Origin: Rhizobium sp. BK196
GTDB taxonomy: Bacteria > Pseudomonadota > Alphaproteobacteria > Rhizobiales > Rhizobiaceae
Length of the DNA stretch: 64,000 nucleotides
Reading direction: 5' to 3'
Assembly (NCBI RefSeq): GCF_014193255.1
Contig: NZ_JACHZB010000008.1
Span: forward strand, 62,001-126,000
The translations under genes and the position numbers were made by a program. Each line of letters starts with the position of its first letter. Within the stretch, counting starts at the first letter, position 1. Shown piece by piece: positions 9,216 to 16,391 of this stretch. The notes under the pieces were generated by a model that was not told the DNA's origin, did not search any database, and was given only the letters and a program-made list of their open reading frames with translations.

Positions 9216-10811
9216 CTAATTTTGTTCCGCAAAAAGCACAAGTGCGTCGCCGTGCGGCACGAGCTCCAGCGTCTCGACCTCCTCCAATGCTTCTTCAAGT
9301 TGTTGCAGCGTTGCCGGCTTGACCATATAGGCGAGCGCGCCGAGGTCTTTTGCCCGTTGCATGTCGCTTTCGTCGCTGGATGTGCTGAGCACACAGACGG
9401 GAATCTGGTTCAGCCGCCGGTCGGCCGAGAGCGCACTCAGCACTTCGAAACCATCCATGATAGGCATGTTGATGTCGAGCAGCATCAGGTCGATCTGCGG
9501 CTCGCCCGGGACGCCGACACGCTGCTCCAGAAGCCGTATCGCCTCCCGGCCGTTGGTCGCCACATGCAGATTGAAATTCACCTTCTCGCGCCGCATCAAC
9601 TTGATCTTCAGAAGCTGGATATCTGCCGGGCTGTCTTCCACTAGCAGCACTTCGGCGAGCCTGCCGCGGCTCTCGTTCGCATGGTCGGATGCTTTTGCCA
9701 TCTGCGGCTGTCCGCGGATGACCGGCTGATCGCTTGATATTTTAGCGAGCGGTAGTTCGAGCAGGAAGGTCGCACCCCTTCCGTTCTTCGCCTCGCACCA
9801 GATCGACCCGCCATGCAGCTGCGCGATGCGGCGGCATATGGCAAGCCCGAGCCCTGTGCCTTCGATGCCGCGGCCGACGAGGCGTTTGAAGGGTTGAAAG
9901 ATCAGCTCGCGATGATCGGGATCGATGCCCGGCCCGTTGTCGCCGACCGTCAGACGGCATATCCCCTTGTCTGCTATGGCCGAAATGCGCACTTCCGGAA
10001 CGGCATCCTCACAATAGCGGATCGCGTTGGAAACGAGGTTCTGTAGCAGCTGGATCAGCAGCGTCGCGTCGCCCATCACCTCCGGCAGCGGGCCGCGGGT
10101 GATGGCCGCCTGCCGACTTTGGATCTGCTGATGCAGGTTGTGCTCCACCCGATCGAGCACGGCAGACAGCGGCACCGGCCTGAGCTCAAGCTCGCTCGAA
10201 ACCTCCAGTCTCGTAAAGCCGGAGACCTTGACGATCAGGTCTTCCATGTGGTCGGCGGCGCTCAGTATATAATCGAGAAGCTCACGGTCCTCGGCCGGCA
10301 GTTCGGCTGAGCTGTGCAGGATGCGGCTGAAGGATTTGATCGTTCGCAGCGGCTCTTTGAGATCATGCGCCATGGCGCGGGTGAAGATTTCGAGCGATTG
10401 CCGCTTCTGCTCGAGCTTTGCTTCCAGTGCACCATGCATCATGGCGTTCTGGATGCAGCGATGCAGCGTCTCCGGCGAAAGCGCGTCCTTGGTGAGATAG
10501 TCGCGCGCGCCGCTTTTCATCACTTCAACGGCGACGGTCTCATTGCCCTGGCCGGTCAGCATCACCACATTGGCGCCCCCATTTTGGGCGAGGATTTCCG
10601 AGAGCACGCCAAGGCCGTCGCGGCCGGGAAGCGAATAGTCGAGCAAGATGCAGTGAGGGTGCCTCTGGCTGTTGAGGGCGAGACCCTCGTCACCGCTCTC
10701 GGCCTCGATCACGGTATAGTTCGTGCCGGGGACCCGCGCCAGCATGCGTCTATAGACTTCCCGGTCGTCTATGTTGTCGTCGATGATGAGAACGCAACAG
10801 TTTTCCGCCAA
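9216..10811 (-). CDS. Hybrid histidine kinase, receiver-kinase-receiver
   Basis: A 531-residue soluble protein. Residues 5-125 are a receiver domain (LIIDDNIDD, phosphoacceptor Asp58, Lys108). Residues 140-205 are a HisKA dimerisation domain with His149 in AMAHDLKEPLRTIKSF. Residues about 245-355 are an ATPase domain with NLVSNAIRYCE, GDNGPGID and GTGLGLAICRRI. Residues 386-520 are a second receiver (VEDSPAD, Asp446 in DINMP, LSTSSDES, YMVKPA). No input domain other than the first receiver is seen, so it is probably activated by phosphotransfer. Its start lies 3 bp after the stop of the upstream response regulator gene, indicating one operon with the membrane kinase at 11227-13470. Confidence 0.9.
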   Translation of the reverse strand: MAENCCVLIIDDNIDDREVYRRMLARVPGTNYTVIEAESGDEGLALNSQRHPHCILLDYSLPGRDGLGVLSEILAQNGGANVVMLTGQGNETVAVEVMKSGARDYLTKDALSPETLHRCIQNAMMHGALEAKLEQKRQSLEIFTRAMAHDLKEPLRTIKSFSRILHSSAELPAEDRELLDYILSAADHMEDLIVKVSGFTRLEVSSELELRPVPLSAVLDRVEHNLHQQIQSRQAAITRGPLPEVMGDATLLIQLLQNLVSNAIRYCEDAVPEVRISAIADKGICRLTVGDNGPGIDPDHRELIFQPFKRLVGRGIEGTGLGLAICRRIAQLHGGSIWCEAKNGRGATFLLELPLAKISSDQPVIRGQPQMAKASDHANESRGRLAEVLLVEDSPADIQLLKIKLMRREKVNFNLHVATNGREAIRLLEQRVGVPGEPQIDLMLLDINMPIMDGFEVLSALSADRRLNQIPVCVLSTSSDESDMQRAKDLGALAYMVKPATLQQLEEALEEVETLELVPHGDALVLFAEQN

Positions 10812-10814
10812 ATG

Positions 10815-11225
10815 TCAGTCCTCTAAAGGCAGGATTGCGATTTCGAACCAATATTCCTTGAGCCGCTGGATAGCGGCGAACAATCCGTCGAGATCGACCG
10901 GCTTCTGTACATAGGTGTTGGCGCCGAGCGCATAGCAGCCCTCGATGTCGCGCTCGTCGTCCGATGTCGTGAGGATCACGACGGGGATCTTGCGCCAATG
11001 CACGTTGGACTTGATCGCCTCCAGGGTCTTGCGCCCGTCGAGGCCGGGCATATTGAGGTCAAGCAGGATGAGGCCGGGCTTCGGCGTCATGGTGGCGAGT
11101 ACGTCAAGCGCCTCCTGGCCGGAGGCGGCCCATCGGATGGGGTTGCGCAGATTGGTTCGTTTGAAGGCGCGCGTCGTCGCTTCGAAATCGTCCTCGCTAT
11201 CCTCGACGATGAGGATCGGTTGCAT
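10815..11225 (-). CDS. Single-domain response regulator (Rcp1-like)
   Basis: A 136-residue stand-alone receiver with all active-site residues: acidic pair in VEDSEDD, phosphoacceptor Asp56 in LLDLNMPGLDG, Thr-Thr in ILTTSDDERD and Lys in VQKPVD. The extended LILLDLNMPG and long beta4-alpha4 region with SDDERDIEGCY resemble the Rcp1 class that partners bacteriophytochrome-type kinases. The start is taken as the ATG at 11223-11225 (MQPILIVED), overlapping the kinase stop at 11227 by a few bases; the frame is open nine codons further upstream. It has no output domain, so it probably relays phosphate to the hybrid kinase encoded next. Confidence 0.9.
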   Translation of the reverse strand: MQPILIVEDSEDDFEATTRAFKRTNLRNPIRWAASGQEALDVLATMTPKPGLILLDLNMPGLDGRKTLEAIKSNVHWRKIPVVILTTSDDERDIEGCYALGANTYVQKPVDLDGLFAAIQRLKEYWFEIAILPLED

Positions 11226-11226
11226 G

Positions 11227-13470
11227 TCACGCTGCTGCATTCTGGCCCTCACGCTTCCTTCCTAAGGTAAAATAAAACGTCGTGCCGATGCCGACTTGTG
11301 ACTCCAGCCATATCTCACCATTGTGGCGCCCGATGATCTTGCGCACGAAGGTGAGCCCGGCGCCGGTGCCGTCCTCGGAATCCTGCGATTTTTCAAGCCG
11401 TTTGAAAATACGGAAAATATCCTCGTAGAATTCTTCGGGTATGCCCTTGCCGTTGTCCTTCACGTAGAAGACGTTGCGGGCTGTCATCCCGTCCTTGCCG
11501 ACATAGCGTTCCAGATAGCCGACGCTGACGAGAGGCAAGGGCTTGTCGTTATATTTGATGGCATTGGTAATGAGATTGCGGAACACCTCGGTAAGGCGAG
11601 GTGCATCGCAGACAACCTCCGGCAGCACGCCATCAATGACGATCTTCGCATGCCGCTCCTCCAGAAGGAGCTCCATGGTGGTGGCGACGTCGCGGATGAT
11701 CGAACCGATGTCGGTTCTTTTGACCGCCAGCTGCTGCCGGCCTATGCGCGAGAAATAGAGAAGATCGTTGACGAGTTTTTCCATGCGTTGACTGAGCCTG
11801 ACCAGCCGGTTGAGCCTGCGCACACCGTCTTCGTCGAGCTTGTCTTCATAATCTTCCAGGAGGAAGCGGGAATGATTGTGCAGGCCACGCAACGGCTCCT
11901 TGAGATCGTGCGAGGCGATATAGGCAAATTCGTCGAGATCGTGGTTGGAGCGCTCGAGATCAGCTGTATAGGCTTCGAGTTGAGCCAGCGTCGTTTTCAT
12001 CCGCTCCTCCTGGCGCACGCGCTCGCTGATGTCGCGTACTATCCCGACGAAGGTCTTGCTGGAGCCGCCGACGACGGCGCTGACCGACAGGTCGATTGGG
12101 AAGACCACACCGTTCTTGCGCCGCCCGGAGACCATGCGCGTGGTGCCGATGATCCGTTCCTCGCCGGTGCGCCGGTAATTGCTGAGATAGGCGTCATGTT
12201 CGGAATGATAGGGTTCCGGCATCAGCATCTTGATGTTTCTGCCGATCGCTTCCTGCGGTGTGTAGCCGAACATGGTTTCGGCGGCCGGATTGAAGCTCAT
12301 GATCCGCCCGGCCTCGTCGATGGCGATCACGGCGTCAGGCGTAGTGCGCACCAGTGCGCTGAAGCGGATGCGCTCGGCTTCCAGATGCTGGCTGTTGCGC
12401 ATGAAATAGAAGACGAAAATGGCAATCAGCCAGAGCGTCGCTGCCGTGATTGAACGATTGGCAGCTTCCCGCCAGTATTCGTTCTCAGCATGGTTGACGG
12501 CAAAAAAGCCAAGCAGGATCAAGAGAGTGCAGACGAACGCGAAGAAAATCGGCGCGTTACGATTTCCGAACCAGAGCGCGGTCAGCACGAGCGGGACATA
12601 GAGAATACCGTTTGCCACGCCAAGTGGCGTATAGAGATCGACGATGAGGCTGGTAAAACAGATCGATGCCGGTATCCAGAGGGGGATCTGCGCCCTGTTG
12701 GTCGGCAACATCCACCAGGATCTGGCAAGAAGCCCGCACCCGAAAGCTACCAGACCGACGGCCGTAGGAAGAGCCATCGCGGCATAGGGACCCCAGCGAT
12801 ATCCCTGTTCGGCATGGGTGATGTATCCGGCAAGCGCGATCATGCCGAGCGTGATGACGATATAGCTGCTGAGTTCCTGCACGAGCTGGCCGCGTGATCT
12901 TCTCCCGTAGAGCGCAAAGAGAATGGAAAGATTGGTGATCAGGAAGATCAGCGCCGTGTTCGGCCCCATACCGCCGCCGACCTGTTCGACAAAGGTTGGA
13001 GAGACGAAAAACTGCGTTAGGAACATATCGACATTATGTATCCTGCGGCCGAGTGTGATGATCTCCATCAGGCGCATGCCGGAAAGCAAGGCGGCCAGGC
13101 CGCAAGCAATGACGGGTACGATGCGGTTAGGCTTGCCTGTCTCCATCGATGTGGCTAGCCCGACACCCGACAGCACGAAGCAAATGGCGGTATTGAATGC
13201 CATGGACGGAAAGCCGGGTACGATAGAGATGATGATTTCGACCTCCAGCAGCCACCCGGTCAGCGCAGCTAGACCGAGCAAGACCAACAGGTAGCCGACG
13301 ACGAGCGCGACCACGCGGTAGCGACCGCTTTCCGTCCCGTCTCGTCCTGATGTAACGGCATCCCGCACCTGCACCACCTCTCCGCCGTGTCCTGTAGCAA
13401 GCCATCTTTTCTGAATTCGCCGAATACTCAATAGGCAGATTGTTGGGCAAAACATGCTTTTCGACAGCAA
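11227..13470 (-). CDS. Membrane histidine kinase with FixL-like PAS domain
   Basis: Up to 747 residues. Residues 50-355 contain about eight hydrophobic segments, a multi-pass sensor region. Residues 368-480 are a PAS domain closely resembling the FixL heme-PAS: MPEPYHSEHDAYLSNY has His425 where FixL has its heme-ligand His, and Arg445, exactly 20 residues later, falls at the FixL distal Arg position. Residues 513-580 are a HisKA domain (IASHDLKEPLRGL, His521), then an ATPase domain with GKGIPEEFYEDIF and GTGAGLTFVRKI. First gene of a three-gene unit with two regulators. Heme binding is inferred only; many non-heme PAS domains share parts of this motif. The N-terminal start is uncertain. Confidence 0.88.
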   Translation of the reverse strand: MLSKSMFCPTICLLSIRRIQKRWLATGHGGEVVQVRDAVTSGRDGTESGRYRVVALVVGYLLVLLGLAALTGWLLEVEIIISIVPGFPSMAFNTAICFVLSGVGLATSMETGKPNRIVPVIACGLAALLSGMRLMEIITLGRRIHNVDMFLTQFFVSPTFVEQVGGGMGPNTALIFLITNLSILFALYGRRSRGQLVQELSSYIVITLGMIALAGYITHAEQGYRWGPYAAMALPTAVGLVAFGCGLLARSWWMLPTNRAQIPLWIPASICFTSLIVDLYTPLGVANGILYVPLVLTALWFGNRNAPIFFAFVCTLLILLGFFAVNHAENEYWREAANRSITAATLWLIAIFVFYFMRNSQHLEAERIRFSALVRTTPDAVIAIDEAGRIMSFNPAAETMFGYTPQEAIGRNIKMLMPEPYHSEHDAYLSNYRRTGEERIIGTTRMVSGRRKNGVVFPIDLSVSAVVGGSSKTFVGIVRDISERVRQEERMKTTLAQLEAYTADLERSNHDLDEFAYIASHDLKEPLRGLHNHSRFLLEDYEDKLDEDGVRRLNRLVRLSQRMEKLVNDLLYFSRIGRQQLAVKRTDIGSIIRDVATTMELLLEERHAKIVIDGVLPEVVCDAPRLTEVFRNLITNAIKYNDKPLPLVSVGYLERYVGKDGMTARNVFYVKDNGKGIPEEFYEDIFRIFKRLEKSQDSEDGTGAGLTFVRKIIGRHNGEIWLESQVGIGTTFYFTLGRKREGQNAAA

Positions 13471-13569
13471 ACTCTCAAAGGTCGATATCGGATTTTATCA
13501 AAGTGGCGTTAATGTCTCAGTGAGGAACAATGCAGAACATCAGAAACAATATCCGGATTGTGGTGCCAA

Positions 13570-13941
13570 ATGCCGATCTTGTTTTACGTCGATGACAGCA
13601 AGGATGATCTCTTCTATCTCGACTATATTCGAAGGAAACAGCAGGTGGATGTTGATCTATTCTGCTTTTCCAACCCAGAGGCTGCGTTCGAGGCGCTTGA
13701 GGAGCGTCTGGAACGAGGCGGCAGTGTGCCGGATGTACTTATCGCTGATCTCTATATGCCCCTCGACAGCGGCAGCAGTCTGATCGCGCGGCTACGGAGG
13801 GATGAGCGTTTTTCCGCCATGCGGCTCGGCATCTGCAGTGGTTCGGATGCGGTGGAAGACCGAGAACGGGCGCTTGCAGCCGGTGCCGATTTCTATCTGG
13901 AGAAGCCATTGGATTTTATTGGGTTCTTCGGCAATCGGTGA
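13570..13941 (+). CDS. Single-domain response regulator
   Basis: A 123-residue receiver domain with the acidic residues of YVDDSKDD, phosphoacceptor Asp60 in LIADLYMPLDSG, Ser in GICSGSD and Lys in YLEKPLD. It is divergent from the FixL-like PAS kinase, separated by 99 bp, which suggests it belongs to the same signalling circuit. The protein ends shortly after the conserved Lys, leaving a very short last helix. I use the ATG at 13570; a GTG at 13558 is in frame. The strongest ribosome-binding sequence nearby (GAGGA at 13522) is not well placed for this start. Confidence 0.8.
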   Translation: MPILFYVDDSKDDLFYLDYIRRKQQVDVDLFCFSNPEAAFEALEERLERGGSVPDVLIADLYMPLDSGSSLIARLRRDERFSAMRLGICSGSDAVEDRERALAAGADFYLEKPLDFIGFFGNR

Positions 13942-14388
13942 TTGCGAAAATGCGACGGAGCTGCATACGCGATACGCCGGAAGTGCGTAGCGCAATTGAC
14001 AAGCCGGGTAGCACATTTCAAAATGCAACCGAAGAGAGGAAAACCAAAAGGCGCTGAGAGAGCCGCCCGATCCGTGTTCGCCGCCACGAACGTCAGCCAA
14101 CCCCTTAGCTGAATGGCCCGACCGGCTCTCCCGCGCTTACTTCCGGCACTGTCTTTCCGCATCCATGGATGTTGACTGCGGAGAGATTGGGATACCTAGG
14201 TAAGAGCTACTATTCGAGTAAACTGTCCTATGCATCACCTGTAGTCGAGATGTCTCCGCTTGCGATATCGAAAGTCCCCGTTTCGGTATCGGTCATCAAC
14301 TGTCTCGCAATTTTTGTAGCTGTTCGCGTTTAAGACGTATATCCCAAGATTTCGGGATCGGCGGAAAGAGAATTGGGGAGGAGGAAGA
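13942..14388. other. Intergenic region with no supported gene
   Basis: Bases between the receiver gene and the LuxR-type gene. Open frames on the minus strand here have atypical composition (Cys/Phe/Arg-rich) and no recognisable motif, so I do not call them. A possible promoter is TTGACA at 13996-14001 with CAAAAT 17 bp downstream (14019-14024); this is a weak match. The region is AT-richer than its flanks and probably carries the promoter and leader of the LuxR-type gene. Confidence 0.35.
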
Positions 14389-15099
14389 GTGGGAATGACC
14401 AGTGCTGCCGCAGTCCCCTTTCATGCCGGTCCGGAACTCAGCCGGGCCATCAACCGCACAGATTTTTTTCGCCTGCTGAAAGCGGCCGCACAGCACTACA
14501 CTTTCGACAATTTTACCTTGGCGCGCATCTCGGAAGCTGCAGCTCCGTTTGGAGAACGCGATGTCGTCATAACCAATGTCGCCGAACGGCGCATGAGCCT
14601 CTTCGTCAAGACTCTCAAGGAAGCTTTGGGAACTGCCAAGGCGCGAACAGCGCAGTTCTTGACGACGCCGGTGCATGGAAAAAGTGCGGCGATAGAAGGC
14701 TATCCGCCAGACCTCGTCTTCAATGAATTCAGCGGCAACACATTCCTCTTCATTCCACTGTTTACGCCGGAAGGACGTCGCTACTGCCTGGTGCTCAGCG
14801 GCCAGCGCCAGGAGCCGGATCAGGGCGAGTTGGCGGATATTCTGCTCGATGCCATACGCATCTTCGACAAGCTGTATGAGGAAATTCTGACTCAGGAAAT
14901 GTCCGGTCGACTCACACAGCGCGAAACCGAAATCGTCAAATGGACGAGCGAAGGCAAGACCTCCGCGGAGATCGCCATTATCCTCGGCCTCTCCGAACAC
15001 ACGGTCAATTCCCATATCACGGCCGCAGTCCGGAAACTCGATGCCGTCAACCGCGTTCATATGGTGGCGATTGCCTTGCGAAACGGCCTGGTTTCGTGA
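14389..15099 (+). CDS. LuxR-type transcriptional regulator, VisR-like layout
   Basis: A 236-residue regulator. Residues about 20-165 form a sensory domain with alternating helices and strands and no obvious acyl-homoserine-lactone signature. Residues about 170-236 are a GerE-type helix-turn-helix: LTQRETEIVKWTSEGKTSAEI followed by the recognition helix region SEHTVNSHITAAVRKL. The final stretch, LDAVNRVHMVAIALRNGLVS, is close to that of VisR at 35299-36045, and overall size and layout match VisN/VisR. It could be a paralogue acting in motility or another signalling output. GTG 14389 or ATG 14395 may be the start. The next gene, a receiver, begins 31 bp downstream. Confidence 0.82.
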   Translation: MGMTSAAAVPFHAGPELSRAINRTDFFRLLKAAAQHYTFDNFTLARISEAAAPFGERDVVITNVAERRMSLFVKTLKEALGTAKARTAQFLTTPVHGKSAAIEGYPPDLVFNEFSGNTFLFIPLFTPEGRRYCLVLSGQRQEPDQGELADILLDAIRIFDKLYEEILTQEMSGRLTQRETEIVKWTSEGKTSAEIAIILGLSEHTVNSHITAAVRKLDAVNRVHMVAIALRNGLVS

Positions 15100-15130
15100 G
15101 CCGGTTTCATGTCGGGGGAAAGATGAAACG

Positions 15131-15568
15131 ATGAGTGTTGAAGCAACGCGCAGGAATGCGGTGAAGGTATTGTTCGTCGACGACGAGTTCATCGAATTCC
15201 GTTCGCTCAAAAAGAAGATTGCCGATCTTTCCGAACCGCGCGTCGATGTCGAATATTCTCAATCGATCGGTGACGCGCTGGACAAGATGAAGGCTGCTCG
15301 CTTCGATCTCGTCCTTCTCGACAACCGCTTGTTGCCGAATGCTGATTTTCGCGAGACCGTACCTGAACTCAGGGGCATCGGCTATACCGGCCCGATCGGC
15401 GTGGTGTCGACCGATATATCAGGGAACTATTTCCAGGAATTTCCCGATTACGGCGTCGATTTCCGCATCGGCAAAGATGAGATCGACGTCCAAACGCTAC
15501 AACACATTATCCGAGAATACGTGACCTATAATGTCCCGGATTTTTGGAAGGACGATTACAGCATCTGA
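15131..15568 (+). CDS. Single-domain response regulator
   Basis: A 145-residue receiver with VLFVDDEF acidic residues, phosphoacceptor Asp64 in VLLDNRLLP, Ser-Thr in GVVSTDISGNY and Lys in FRIGKDEID. The DNRLLPNADFRE and ISGNYFQEFPDYGVDFR segments differ from CheY-like receivers and mark a separate subfamily that I cannot name. It has a 20-residue tail ending WKDDYSI and no DNA-binding domain. It follows the LuxR-type gene by 31 bp and converges with a small soluble histidine kinase 10 bp away, so a kinase-receiver pair is a reasonable inference. Confidence 0.85.
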   Translation: MSVEATRRNAVKVLFVDDEFIEFRSLKKKIADLSEPRVDVEYSQSIGDALDKMKAARFDLVLLDNRLLPNADFRETVPELRGIGYTGPIGVVSTDISGNYFQEFPDYGVDFRIGKDEIDVQTLQHIIREYVTYNVPDFWKDDYSI

Positions 15569-15578
15569 CCAGGACGCT

Positions 15579-16295
15579 CTAAGCCGGCAGGCGGATCGCA
15601 AAGCGGCTGCCGCTCTCATCGGAATGGTCGAGCTTGATATCGCCGCCGAGCGTGCCGAGCAGGTCCCGCGTGGTCGTCAGGCCAAGCCCCGGTCCTTGCG
15701 CCGTGCCTGATTTCGGCAGCTTCCAGAAGGCATCGAAGATCTTCTCCTGATAGTCTGGCTCGATACCGCAGCCATTGTCGGCAACGATGATGCAGCAGTC
15801 CGCACCGTCCCGTGTGGCCGTCACGCTGACGCGCGGCGCTGCTGAGCCATGAAATGTCAGCGCATTCGAGAAGAGGTGCTTCAGAACAATGGTCAGAAGT
15901 GCGGCATCGCTGCGGATGAGGGGCAGATTGTCCGCATCAAGTGTCGCGCCGCTCACGGGAAATTCGTCCAGCGCTTGCTTCCAGGCCTCTCGTGCAAGGT
16001 CGGTGAGGCGCGCGTCGCTTATCGTGATCTGCGGTATCGTTCCCGCAAGGCTCATCAATGCCTTGGTCAGCCGCTGTGCCGTCTGGGCCTTCTCCATGAT
16101 CATTCTGAGGCTCTGCAGCTGCTCGCCATCGAGCGTCGGCTCCAGATCGTCGAGCAGCATTTCCGCATACATGGCGATATGGCGGAGCGGTGATTGCAGG
16201 TCGTGCGAGGCGGTCGCGAGGAAGCGTTTGATGCGCTCCTCCTGATCGCCAGTGGAACCAGTTTCCGGCTTTTTCGCCGTCGGGTTGGAAGACAT
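15579..16295 (-). CDS. Small soluble sensor histidine kinase
   Basis: A 238-residue kinase core with almost no input domain: a 20-residue polar N-terminus, a HisKA domain with His31 in TASHDLQSPLRHI, and an ATPase domain with HLFSNALTFHG, ADNGCGIEPDYQEKIFDAF and GPGLGLTTTRDLLG. The DHp motif resembles the phytochrome-type kinases encoded at 9216 and 11227, so this cluster uses one kinase lineage. Lacking a sensor, it must receive its signal from a partner protein. It converges with the receiver gene at 15131-15568. Confidence 0.85.
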   Translation of the reverse strand: MSSNPTAKKPETGSTGDQEERIKRFLATASHDLQSPLRHIAMYAEMLLDDLEPTLDGEQLQSLRMIMEKAQTAQRLTKALMSLAGTIPQITISDARLTDLAREAWKQALDEFPVSGATLDADNLPLIRSDAALLTIVLKHLFSNALTFHGSAAPRVSVTATRDGADCCIIVADNGCGIEPDYQEKIFDAFWKLPKSGTAQGPGLGLTTTRDLLGTLGGDIKLDHSDESGSRFAIRLPA

Positions 16296-16323
16296 GTGGC
16301 GGTGCTCCCGATCTCTTTGAATT

Positions 16324-16365
16324 TAACATAGAAAGAGGGCGCCGGCTGTGCAACCGGCGCCCTCT
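16324..16365 (-). terminator. Intrinsic terminator of secDF
   Basis: A 12-bp inverted repeat (left arm 16334-16345, right arm 16354-16365, 8-base loop) rich in GC. Read on the minus strand it follows the secDF stop at 16392 and is followed by TTTCTATG, a modest U-tract. Confidence 0.7.
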
Positions 16366-16391
16366 CCAAGTCCCGCTTAAATGTCGGCGGT

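Noticed and set aside
12490..12897. Plus-strand frame within the PAS kinase gene
   Set aside because: Shadow of the kinase reading frame with Arg/Asp-rich content.
13792..14162. Minus-strand frames in the gap before the LuxR-type gene
   Set aside because: Overlap the receiver gene or have atypical Cys/Arg-rich composition; no start signal.
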